A stretch of DNA of 64,000 nt from Anseranas semipalmata (Eukaryota; Chordata; Aves; Anseriformes; Anseranatidae). The notes beneath the pieces are model-generated. The model saw only the letters and a program-made list of their open reading frames with translations, did no database searches and had not been told where the DNA came from. Below, in pieces: positions 1-11,400 of the stretch; within the stretch, counting starts at the first letter, position 1, and every line of letters begins with the position of its first letter. The position numbers were made by a program, and so were the translations under genes. The DNA is taken from positions 218,921 to 282,920 of the forward strand of contig VXAA01000162.1 in the NCBI GenBank assembly GCA_013399115.1, in the 5' to 3' direction.

Positions 1-29
1 TTGGTGCACAGCGATGGTTATCTTGTTCA

Positions 30-458
30 CTAGCTAAGATTCAGCCCATTAGCACAAGTGTCTTTGAAGCCATTAAATACACAAAATGGGTGGACTTGAA
101 AAGTGGGGGGTCCTTTCAAATGCGGGTATGTTGTCAGCCCATGCAGGTCATACAGACCAAGGCCTGCCCTTTGGACTGCATACTGGCCAACAACTGTAAA
201 TGGGACTTTTACAGGGTGATCTCTGTCTACCACACTTGTTGGCTTGCCATATAACTGTCTCCTCCTCTCCCTTGCATCGTGGGCACAGCACTTTGCAGGG
301 TTTTCTTTCCTGGTGCGGCTGTGCAGCCCTGCTTTCCTGGCTCTGGCATTAGACTGGATGAAAACTTTCCATCCGTGCATGTTTGCTTTATGGGAAGGAG
401 CTTTTTGCACAGCATGAAACTTTCCATTGTATTCATGGTCGGTTCTGGGCAAACTCAT
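30..458 (-). other. Unrecognised open reading frame, possible exon
   Basis: A 142-codon minus-strand frame is open from a Met at 456-458 to a stop at 30-32. Codon choice is mixed and natural-looking, and the product is basic and rich in His, Lys and Arg with no domain I recognise. Just upstream on the minus strand, a run of ten T is followed within about 25 bases by TTTGCCCAG (near 445-454), which could be a splice acceptor. Against it: a frame of this length is expected a few times by chance in 64 kb, shorter plus-strand frames overlap it, and no poly(A) signal or partner exon is evident. No function is proposed. Confidence 0.12.
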
Positions 459-1618
459 TCAAGGTAAAAAAAAAATCCTGTCCACGAGAGGTGACTCCAC
501 AGGCACAGGCACCCCAGGGCACAGACGGCCCCTCTCCTTGCTCAGAGGCGGGAGTGCTGCCAGCACGGGGTGCAGCAGCCCGACCTTGCAAGCCTGCCCA
601 CAGAGGCACGCTGCTCTGAGCAACAGAGTTATGTGGGCTCGTGTCGTGCCAGCTGGAATTTCAGGAGAGAGCCCAGCAATGGTCTGGCCTGCTGACCACT
701 TTCCCCAGCTGTGAGGGGAAAGCTCACAGGTAGCAGGATTTCCTCCTCAGTGCACAAGCATTTGGCAGCCCCCGAGTTGCCAGAGAGCTGGGTGCTTATT
801 TCCCAAGCGAGTCCTGGTTCCTTGGAAGTCCCTTTGCTCCCCTTTTGTTGCCAGTGCTCCCCAAACTTTCCACAGGATCTGCAAGGCTGCTTGCTAAAAG
901 GGCTCTGTATTCACTATATTCATCCTCTGCATGCTGAAGTGAAGGTGGTATCATTTGAGGAAGGCGGTAACCAGCTTGCCATTAGCGCAGAAAAAGGTTT
1001 TGCGTGGTGTAGCAGGGTGAGCTCCTGCACGGTGACTGTCTACAGACATGCAGCGCTCTTGGTTCCCTTGATGCTGAGAAATACTCTTCCACAAACAGCC
1101 AGGGGAACAGTCCTGGCAGAGAGAGAGGAACACCCCTAGAGAGACAGGGAACCTCCAGGTACCAGGTAGGAAGCAGCACGGGGCGCATTCACCCACATGT
1201 CTGCCTGCAGCAGCACGGGGTGCATAGACCTTGCGGGCCCTCAGCTCTGCATGGTGCACAGGGCTACCTTTAAACCAAGAGAAGGGACTATAACAGGAAA
1301 ATAGGACCTCTCGGTGTGTTGTGTTAAGGGTAGTTGATCTCACCTGTGATGGGTGGGGTGCACAGCTGTACTGGCTATAAAAGCTGACTGGGGGAGCAGC
1401 TTGGCTTGCTGCTGCAGAGATCGCGGTGCTCAGGTAGGGTGCCTCATCTGGGGATGGGAGTCTTTCTGTCTTTGGCTGCAGTCCGGGAGCTTTGTGTTAG
1501 GAATGAGAAGAAAGGGAAATGCAGGAGGTGAGAAGAAAGTCTCTGAGGTCAGGCTAAGGGCAGCAGAAAAGTGATGGAATCTAGTGAGAGATTCCAAACA
1601 GAAAATGGAGATAAACCT
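459..1618. other. Unique DNA without a supported gene
   Basis: Mixed-composition single-copy DNA. Reading frames here are short and overlap on both strands. The only suggestive element is the TATA-like word at 1376-1383, listed separately. Confidence 0.6.
1376..1383 (+). promoter_or_regulatory. TATA-box-like word with nearby splice-donor-like site
   Basis: The word TATAAAAG matches the TATA consensus. About 50 bases downstream is a good donor-like CAG|GTAGGG (CAG at 1431-1433). A start about 30 bases after the TATA word would leave a short non-coding first exon ending at that donor. This is inference: such words occur by chance, there is no CpG island, and no downstream exon is identified. 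Confidence 0.15.
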
Positions 1619-1690
1619 ACAGAATCATTTAGGTTGGAAGAGACCTTCAAGATCACCTAGTCCAACCTATGACCTATGATAGGTGGTACC
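1619..1690 (-). mobile_element. CR1 LINE, 3'-terminal stub
   Basis: The plus strand shows the reverse complement of the CR1 3' end: an AGAATCAT terminal word followed by GGTTGGAAGAGACCTTCAAG and then GATCACCTAGTCCAACCT. The element therefore lies on the minus strand with its 3' end at the lower coordinate. Similarity fades after about 1690, so this is a severely 5'-truncated, diverged copy, as is usual for CR1 in birds. It carries no coding capacity and is a marker that the DNA is avian (or at least reptilian). Confidence 0.85.
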
Positions 1691-2094
1691 TGGCCTAGGA
1701 CTGTTTCATGGGTGTCTCTGCAGGTACAGAGCCTCTTGCTCACTGTCCTTTGTACTGCAAATAATCTTGTCCTCCTAGAGAAAAAACTTAGGGAAAGGGT
1801 TGTGCTTGGATGAAAAGAGGATGCAGAGAGCTATCAAAAGCTTTTCTGAGAACTGCATTCTGGAGGGTGTGCAGAGCTTCTGTGCTCATGTGACCTATCC
1901 CCCAAGGTGGTGGCATGGCAAAAGCTACAATTTTCATGCTGCCCAACTGAAAATGAATTCTGATAGCTTTATATTACTTCCCTATGTTATAAACCAACCT
2001 TCAATTCATGTTAATAGCTTGATATGGGACTTACATGCTCTAAATCAGAAAAAAACACTGGTGCCTCTGTTATTAGGAGGTCTTTAGCAACCAG

Positions 2095-2225
2095 GACAGG
2101 TTTAATCATTGAGTGGATAAATCTGCAGTTGGATTAAAGCCTAATTACCCTGTGATGAATCACTCTGCAATATTTCATATAAAGCACTTAGTTTACAACC
2201 GAGCCTAAGTGGGGAGGTCTGCAGT
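2095..2225. promoter_or_regulatory. AT-rich block with homeodomain-like words
   Basis: Within about 130 bp there are TAATCATT, GATTAAAG, CTAATTAC and a TGATGAATCA stretch in otherwise less AT-rich surroundings. Clusters of TAAT-type cores are typical of homeodomain-bound enhancers. Whether this one is conserved or bound is not known from sequence alone. Confidence 0.2.
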
Positions 2226-5116
2226 GTCTATTGTTGCACTCAGGACACTGATGCAAATTCCTGTTTTAATTTTATTCTAGTGCTTTAGAGGAAAGTAGGG
2301 AAAAGAAATAACTTACCAGTTCTGTCAAAGCAGCATGAAGGTATTTCACTCTAGCTTTTTTTCCAGCTACAAAATAAGCCCCTGTGTTTTACCCTCTTTG
2401 CCTGCTGAGGGCCAGAGGCCATTTCAGGACTGCTTTTGCGCTGCTTTCCGAAAGCTTGGCTGCAAATCTGGCTTGGCAAAGGCTATAGCAGCACTAGGCA
2501 AGCTGGCTTACGTGGTGACCTTAGCGCTGTGGCTGCTCTTGCCAGAGGCAGTTAATTTCCCTAAATGCCATTCCTTAAGGTATTTTTGAGGGGCTTGTTG
2601 CTAACGACCTGCTGGCTGTGAAGCTGTGCATCCAGCCACCAGATCAGAGGTCTCTCAGCAATGTCCAAGGGTAAAGCTGAGGGCTATGTCCTTGTTCAAG
2701 CTAGGAGAGGGAAATGTGGCCCTGGACTTGCAATGTTTGTGCTAGGGGAGGCAGGTTGTGTTTTGCTGGGTTTTCCCATTAACTCCCCATCTCCTAATAA
2801 AATACTACCAGAAAAAAATTCATTGTTCCTGCCAAATTTAACAGGAAATTGAGAATAAATATTTTACTCTAGCAAACTTGGTTTTTAGTGGCCCAAGCTT
2901 TTCCTGGGGGTGGGTAGACGCCTGCTTGGTCTATCCTTTAAGCCAGCCCTGGCAGAGCAAGTCACTGCGGGGAGCTGAGCTGCAGACCACACTGGAGCCA
3001 GGTTTGCTGAAGGGGATGTAGCTCTGGCTGCTGTCACACCTTCCCATCCACCTTTAACAGGCTTTTCTCACAGCTAAACTTATGTACAACAAGGGGATGA
3101 ATATGAGTTTTGCTTCCAAATGTGAAATCAGCTTTGTATAATACCAGTTTGGGGCAAAAAAGAAGGGTTTTGAGCCCTAGTCACATCAGTAGAGATGCTG
3201 AGGGCACTGTTGTGCTGTAGAAAAGGGTCTGAACACACAAGAGGGGGTAAACGAGCTGAGGCAGAGCAGCAGACACAGTGTGGCAGCTATTGATAAGCCC
3301 TGGCCTGGCACAGCTCTAAGAGGAGGGTCTCTGCTGGTCTGTGGAATTGCTCAGAATACAGCAGTATTCTTCATCTGTTGTGCTGTGCAGAGAAAAAGGA
3401 ACAGCCATTAAAAGTGATAAACAGTCCTAATGGCAAATAGAAAGCTCAGATAATAGGGAACAAAATGCAGTTTTTCTGCATCTACTAGAGGAGGAAAAAA
3501 AAACCCATCTTTTTAATCCAGAGGGCAAAAAATTACTAATGCAGCCCAAAAGCAAGGGGGAAGGCAAATGGTGCATAATGAAGTAAATAAACTGTTCTGT
3601 AATAGCCTCGTTAAAGCAGCAAAAGATGTTTTTTACATTTGGATTTTTTTTGCACAGGTGGCAAGGTGGCTTATTTGGAAGGGGTGATTAGTACCTGGAA
3701 GGGCAGGGAGCAGGGATCTGCTTGGCATGGCAGCCTGCAGCTCGCAAAGCAACCCACATCTCCATCCAGCCCAGCTGCCTCTGCTGGTAGAATAAAAGCT
3801 ATCCCTCCCACCTCCTGGGAAATAGGAAATGAAGTCCCCAGGCCTTTGTGGAATCATCCAGCTCCTTCTGTGAGGGATGCAAATGGCTGTGGAAACAGCC
3901 AGGGTATGGGGCAGGGCACAGCAAAAGTTGGCCATCCGCCTCCTGCGTGTAGGGGTGAGCGAGCAGGAGGAGGGGTGCTGATCCCAGCAGCATCTGCATG
4001 TTCTTGTAATCAAGGCTGAGTCAGAGCTGTAAGAGGTCGTGTTTTTTCCAGCTGGAGGGAAACTTCTGCCATGTATTCACCTGCATCTCAGTGTCTGCCA
4101 GATCTTACACTAGACATTTGAAAGCCCACACACAGGATTTTCACCAGCTGAGCAAAAGTCTTTTCTAAGTGGATAATATTTTGTTGTACAGCATCATTTC
4201 AGGTCTTTCTGAGAAAGCTTCATCCTGGGGAAAAAAATCTGTAGTTTGCCTCTTTGTTTTTCTTTCCTTGCCTGATGGTAGCAGACCCAAGTCTTCCAAA
4301 AGGCACTGTTGAGCTCCACAGGCTGAAGTTCAAGGGGGCATCTCATTTCTGCGGATCTCCCAAAGGACTAAAACCAGGGCAGCATTTCATCTGTGTCACC
4401 AGCCCAGGGTCCTCCAAGCCCATGGGACAAACTCCCAGGAATCAAGCCCATACTTCTCCTTGAGCCCTGCTGCTGCCACTCAGCTGCACAGGTGGCTCAT
4501 GCCCTTGCTCCATCAAGCCCAGAAAGCCCAGCTCTGGCCTGCCCAGGTTCTAGATTCTTTCTCTCCAAACTTCTGGAGGTTACTTTGGTGGCACAGCTCT
4601 GTCTTGCATAGCCACCCTACCTGAGCTATGATACAGAATTGTCTTGGCAGGTTTTTATGCAGTCACAAACCTTAGTCCTGTGAAGTGTCTAAGTGTTGCT
4701 TTGTGTGCTCTGCTTGGTTTTGATGACCTTTGGCAATCTGTGAGCACAAGAGCTACATCCTGTGAAACCTGAGTTTCTGCAGGATTGGATACGTTCAGGT
4801 TAAGGCTTTAGGGTTTCTGACATGAAACCGTCCAGACTGTCTGAATGTCCTTCCAGCTGGGTCTATGCTCCCTTGAGGGCTCGAGGCTCTGCTGAGCTTT
4901 GAACATCTAACAAAGCCCCAGACCAGACAAGCTGTCCTCATTCAGTATAACATTTGCTTGGTTGTGAGAGAAATGTTTGTAGTGGGAGTGCTTTCAGCTC
5001 CAGGGAAAATCAAGCAGATTTTTCATAATATTTTTAAAACAACCTATAAATTCATCTATGGAGGTGAAATACCCTATTAAAGCCCCAGATTCTTTCTAAA
5101 ACCTGGTAGAAAAAGC

Positions 5117-5130
5117 TTTTTTTTTTTTTT
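5117..5130. repeat. Poly(T) run, 14 bases
   Basis: Uninterrupted T run followed by CAGCTG. Simple sequence with no recognisable retroelement body on either side. Confidence 0.9.
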
Positions 5131-8100
5131 CAGCTGTTTGGACAGCTAATATCATTCCTGTATGATCTGCAGGTTTCATCCTGCTATGTTCTAGGGGGAC
5201 TTTTCCCAGACTAGAAGTTAGACTAGATAAACAGTTTCATATGGACACAAGAGAGGTAATTATAGCTATAAGTGAAATGGTATTTCTCCTGTGCTTGACA
5301 GCAGTGAAATGCAAAAGAACAATTGAAAACCAAAGGGGAAGAATATCAGAAAGAATGAAAAGTAAGGGATAGGAGGGATTTAGACAAATGCACTAGAAGA
5401 GGCACCTTCCTCTGGGGGATATGGAAATGCATCCAACAGTTTCATCAGGGAGAATACAGAAAAGAAATACTGCAGTCTATAAAGACCTGTTCTTTTTTTA
5501 TTCCTAACCCCACATCAAGGGTGATTCAGGCACCTGCCTAGAAGAGAGAAAAATCCATTGGTGAATGTTAGTGAAATCCTGGATTTATGACATACAGCTC
5601 TGCAAATCTCCTTTTTCTGGCCAAGCCATCCTTTGGATTGTCCTGTATGAAGGAGACTGGGAATAGCAGGGAAAGCTGCTTGTAGAGCTTTTCATGTGGT
5701 TTCCATGGCTGGAAAAGCGTGGCTGGGTTCCCTGCCTCCTTGTAAGTGGTCAAAACAGCTGTTTCATTTAAAGTGGGGCTTGAAGTCTCAGGCATGTTCC
5801 AGGAAACCAACATGGCAGGGAGCGAGACCAGACAGCACAGAGTGTGCAGCTCTGGGAGATTGCTTGTTTTGTTTGATGGTCTTTGCAATGGGCTGGACTG
5901 AGAAATCCTGATGCTGGCAGCCCTTTGCACACTGCAGGTTCCTGGGATGCTAGTATGAGACTGTATGGATGCCATGGTGATGTGTGCATGTGCTGTGTTG
6001 GGATCTGAGCTGCTTTTGTTTGCTCTGGTTTGGTTCCACCGCCAGATGGGAACAGGCACTGATTTGCTTCCAAGGGACAGAGTTCATTCCTACGGTTCCT
6101 TATTAAGGCACTTAAATGCAAGCCCCCAGTAAGATATCTGGAGAGCTGATGGATGTTGTCTTGGTTCCTGGTGAACAATGCCCTCTACTCGGGCAATAAA
6201 TGAAATCTATGAGCTGAAGCAATGTGCACTACTAGATGTGTGGGGAGAGAGAGAGAAGTCCAACAGCAGGTCAAGTCAGGAAACCTCAGAAGTCCTCCAG
6301 AAATAAGACAGGCATCCTCCAGAGCGCCCAGGCAGTACCCTGGCTGCCTTATGCCGTCCCTGCTCTGTCAGTGGGTAGAGCTATTCCGGTTCCTTTGTTG
6401 CTCTCAGTACTTTTTTTCCCCTCTCTGATTGTTCCTGCTCCCTGTGTCCGTGGCTGGTTGTCCCTGCTGGTGAGCAGCTCAACCCCCAGCAGTTTCACCG
6501 CTGACCAGCTCCTCCAGCAGGGATTGCTCTTGCCGATGCTCCTCTAACTTTGCTTTCCCTCCTGCTCCTACTTGCCATTCTTGCAGTCTGATTTGTTCTG
6601 CCAAGTGCCTTCCATGAAGAAGGGAAAGGAGACAGGGAGATGCCTTTTACCTGGCTCTCGAGACATGAAGTCATCAGGTTATTTGGCTGCCTGAGTCCGG
6701 CTTTCTTGAACTCACTGGCAGCACAGGACACGGTCTTGACAGACTGGATGTGCTGTTTCTTAAGCAGAGCACAATGCCCCTTTGTGCAAGGTTCCTGGGC
6801 TGGCCAGGTTAGGTTTTGCTTGACAAAGCCTCTTTAAATTTCAATTTTTCCTCCATGGAGTTGTGAAGAAAAATTTCTTCCTTCAGTCAAATCTTAGCCT
6901 GAGTTTGTTTCAAAACAGGTCTGTAACCCTAGAGCTAGGTTTCAGGTTTGCAAATAAACCCGTAACCCAGGCAGCCTAGGCATTTTGTAATCAAATTTGT
7001 GCATAACGAAGGTGCTATGATTTCAAGCCTAGAGAGAAAAGATGGGGCTGGGAGGCCAGAGAATTATCTTTTACTCCAGCATCGCCTGCAAGCTGTGTGT
7101 AGAAAATTACACCATTGCTCTGTTTGCAGCTTCCTAATTTGTCAAGTGGCACCAAGCAGTTGAGATGTCTCGCAGGAATGGTGTAAACCTCTCCCCACGT
7201 TTCCAGAGTGCCTGAGGTCCTTTCATAAAGAGGATGAGAGAAGTGAGGGGGGTTGAGGGAGTTTCCTCTGGAAAGGGGAATCCAGAATGAGAAACACGTT
7301 CAGCCACTGCAAACAGCAAAAATGCTCTTTGATTGCAGGAGCCAGACCATGCGTGCCTCACATGTGCAGCTGCCCAGATTTATGGCCTGTTATCCTCCTG
7401 GCAATTAGTGGATTTTGCTGTGGGGATGTGCAGGTTGCCCACACAGCCTGGCCTTCTGAGAAATGACACGGTGCTTGCTCCGCCAGCGCTCGCCATGTGC
7501 TGCGGCCAGCAGCAGCTGTGCTGGAAAACCACCACGGAGGAAATCACAAGTTAGTGAGTCACCGAGACCGCTGCCAGCCTGTCAGGAGACTCTCCATAAC
7601 TCAGTTTTCATGTGCTTTTGCTTCTGCTCTGAAGCAGGCTCAGATGCCACCTTGAACAGCAGAGCCGTCGCTAGCAGGTGGGAAGATGGACCATTCTCCA
7701 GTCCTGAAGGGAGGCGAGTGCTGTGGAAGTGAGAAGTCTCCTGTGCAGACTGCAGCATGCCCCTTGAAGGCCAGCAGAGATGCTGCCCTATGCCCCCTCG
7801 CACTGCCCAGGAAAGGTGCTGCTTGGGACATGGGCAGGAGCATGCTGCTGCCACCATGATGCTTCTGGCCCAGCTGCAAGCATCAGTATTGAGGTCTTCC
7901 CAAAGCTGTTTACAGCTTTGGTCCAGCTATGAGGTCAAGTGGTTCAGGCTTTATCTGTGCATTGGAAGATCGCTTGCAGCTGCTCTGGCCCAGGAGCACA
8001 CTCCTGTGCCTTGGACTCAATTGCACTTACATCATTTGCGTCTATGAGAACAGGGAGAAAAGCTACTGATGCAAGTGTGTTAAGTAGGCAGAAGCTTTGT

Positions 8101-8152
8101 AGCATAAAATGCAGGCTCTAGTGCATCCATCCACCTGGCAGAGTAAGGATTT

Positions 8153-8433
8153 TCACAGAATCCTAGAATGGCTTGGGTTGGAAGGGACCTTAAAGATCAT
8201 CTAGTTCCAATCCCCCTGCTATAGGCAGGGATGCCACCCACTATACCAGGTTGCCCAAAGCCCTATCCAACCTGGCCTTGAACACCTCCAGATATGGGAC
8301 ATCCATAACTTCTCTGGGCAACCTGTTCCAGTGCCTTACCACCCTCTGAATAAAGAATTTCCTACCATCATCTACTTTAAATCTCCACTCTTTTAGTTTA
8401 AAACAGTTCCCCCTTGTCCTATCGCTCTCTTGT
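8153..8433 (-). mobile_element. CR1 LINE fragment with 3' end of ORF2 and 3' UTR
   Basis: The plus strand begins with the CR1 terminal words (TCACAGAATC, then GGTTGGAAGGGACC) and continues about 280 bp, so the element is on the minus strand. Reading the minus strand, about 63 codons (8433 down to the stop at 8241-8243) match the known C-terminal tail of the CR1 reverse-transcriptase protein. The run RVVRHWNRLPREV and the later LEVFKARLD are diagnostic. The rest (8153-8240) is the CR1 3' UTR with only about two copies of its terminal 8-mer. The upstream break at about 8433 is the 5' truncation point; sequence beyond it is not CR1-like. The surviving tail is in frame without stops, suggesting a moderately young insertion, but it lacks the endonuclease and RT core and is inactive. 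Confidence 0.95.
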
Positions 8434-11400
8434 TTTCCTTCTGTGCTGTCCAGGGAAGTCAGGCTGTGAGGACAACTGGTGAGGAGCTGGGGGTGCAGGG
8501 GCTGCACAGCCCCAGGCAGAGGTGCTTCCTGCACACCGAGGAGGATGCTGGAGAGCAAACCCCTGGGGAAAGGGCAGCGTTGTGCTGCGGGACACAGAGC
8601 TGGTGGGGGTGGTGCTGCTGTTCCCCTACGGAGCTGGTGCTGCTTCCCCAGGGCTCCCTGCAGCCACCTCTGCCTCCCCTCAGCTCATCTCCCTACCCAT
8701 GGTTTTTAACGCCTCTCTTCCTTAATCCCAAACAAGTGGGAGCAGGATGCAGAGCAAACCAATTCCAAATGCTTGTGCTGGGGGCTATGGGCTGAGTCTT
8801 GTTCTCCTTAAAGCCAGAGGCAAAATCCACAGGAGACAGAGGTGCTAAGATACTCCCTGGCTGAGTATCAGATGCTGTTTTCCTTGGAAATGAGAGGGGG
8901 TCCATGAGGTGCAATTTTGTCAGTGAGCGAGACCAGGTATTTTCAACATCAAAACAGACAAGAAAGTAGAAGCGTTTTCTATGGAAACATAGTTGGATAA
9001 AGACTACATTTGGGATTTGTGCACATAAATGCTTTAACTGCTTTCTTCTACAAAAACTGGGCAATAATTCTTATTTGAGGACTAGGAGATTTTCAAGCAA
9101 TGAAAATATTCCCTTAAAATCTCAGTTTTAAAAGCAGCCTGTTCTGCACTGAGTTTTTGGATGACTTCTCACTGCATTTTTCAGCTGGGTCTGTGTAGCA
9201 TATGTTCCCTCACAGCAGCAAGCGGAGCACAGGCGGTCAGGGCTGCCTGATCTGCCCGGCACTGCCTTGTCCATTTTTAGAGTTGCTTCTGCCCGTAGCA
9301 CCGGCGTGTGCTGCGCTCGCCTGCAGCGGGAGCTCCCCTGGGCTCTGGCTCTTGGCTGGTGACAAACACCGAGAGATCACAGTGCTGGGGAGAGGTGCTT
9401 GGGAGGCAGCTTGACAGCAGGGCAAATTCTTAGCTGGCAATAACGCGTTCTTGCGTTTTTGTTCTTTGATCAACCGCGCTTTAAATTGACACTTGGACTT
9501 AACTTGCTTTAACTTCCACGTGTAAACTAGCTCGAAGCAGACAGGTCCCTCGGGCTGTTTAAGGATGCCTCCAGATGAGCGTTGGTGTGTCTTGATGAGG
9601 CAACCCCCCCCCATTTTTGACACTCTCCATCTTCTCAGCAGGGAGCACCCCCGGCAGCGCTGGCACTGCAGCAGCACGCGTGTTTCGGCTCCTCCGCCCT
9701 CGCAGCCCAGCGCCCTGCCTGCGGGATGGTCCTTCGGCTGCCCGGAGTTCTGTGCAAAAGCCCAGCCTGGGGCCCTCAGGTTTGAAAAGTTTGGTGTCTC
9801 CTTGGGCATAGCAGTGGGCAAACTTCTCCAGTGGTGTCAGAAATACTCGTGAAGTATAAGGTGATATCTCCTCGGTGGTGGGAGTAATGCTGGGTGGCAC
9901 TGAGCTCATAGGTTATTCCGTGGAAATACAGCACAGCAAATGCTCACAGCGGCTGAAGCTGTTGATGCACTGGGATCACGTTCAGTGGGTAATCTGGGAG
10001 GAAAAAAGACAGAGAATGAATGCAAAGAAGCCAGTCTAGCAGATGGATTTTGAATTGAAAAAGTTCCCTGCATTGTTTTGAGCTGGTGTTCCACTGTGAA
10101 ATGTGGAATTTGCTATTTCTGAATGAATGAATGTGTTTGCTATTTCTAAAAAATACGCAAGTGAAACACATAAAAAGGAAACAAATTATTTTCTCTTGGA
10201 TTAAGGTAAATGTTCTGTTTGACCATGTGTGGTTGAGGTTTTCTTACTTTAGTTTTGTTCTGTTTGATGCCTTCCTTTGGAAAGGGGGGGAGGGTGTGAC
10301 ATTGAAAACATTTATGCTAGATCCACCCAAAACTAATGCTTTTCCAAGCTTAAAAAATGACCACTTCCCATTGGTCCCTGCTCTGACCTTCTGATCAGAC
10401 ACAGGGATATAGGACTGTCCTGTACGCACAGCTGGTGGAAAGAGAGCTGGCTGCCATGTGTGATCTCTGTGGCAGTCACACCATGGTCTGCATCGAGCCT
10501 CAAAACATCTCCTAGCTGATACAGCCCTGCGAGCTGTTGTGATCGTGTTAGCTGCCTGCTCATGAGTCCTGCTGGTGTCATTGCCTGTTGCAGTAGACAA
10601 GGGCTCCCTCTCTGCTCTGCAGCTGCTCGCGCTGCTCAGCGGGTGCCACTGTCTGCTCTGGGGTGGCTGCGTGTCAGCAGAGGTGACATCTGAAAACATA
10701 CCCAGGGGACAGGCTGTTATGGGTTAGATGAAAGCTGGGTGCCCTGGCACCCCGAGTCCTCCTCCTACATGTCTGCAGTCAGCAGTACAGGTGATGCTGG
10801 TTAAGCACATGACTTCTTGGTGTGAGTTAGGCTTGATCTTCTCACTGAATGCTTACACAGATGTCCTCTGGGTCTCATGAACATGTGTCTTCAATTAATT
10901 CTCATCAGCAGAGCTGAAGTAAAACACTTTTCCAGTTGGAAAAAGAGATGCCTGGTATACTCCAAGTGGCAGATTTTCAGGCCAGGTCTGCTCTGATTCA
11001 AACTCCTAAGGGCAAATTTTCCAAAGTGCTGAGAGGCAGCTGTTGGGCCAGCTAGCGCGGAGCTGTTTGTGTTCAACACCCAAAGGGCGGAACAGTTTGG
11101 GTAATGTGGATCCCGCCAGAGCATTGCTCTCCAGTAGCTTCATCACCTGGAAACTGGCTCAACGCAAATGTCTGAAAAGAGGAATCTCTCTCTAAAAGAT
11201 GTTTTGAAGATGTATGGAGCTATGTGCCTCGCAGCTTGAGCCACTCACTGTCACTAATTCGGGTGGGATCTGTGCGGGTAGGTTACCTCACCTCCACATT
11301 TCCTGGGGCTTCATTCCCTTTTGGAAACAGCTGAGCTGGCCTTCAGAGGCAGGATGCTGGCGAGGAGGAGCTGTGGACCTGACCCACTTGGGAGATGTCT

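Larger units (their letters stand above)
1691..8152. other. Unique DNA, no supported gene; AT-rich blocks
   Basis: No coding region recognised. AT-rich stretches at about 2095-2225 (several TAAT/ATTA words), 3395-3625 and 4970-5350 look like possible non-coding regulatory blocks. A T14 run lies at 5117-5130. The longest frames (for example minus strand 5568-6059) have no recognisable domain or supporting signals. Confidence 0.55.
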
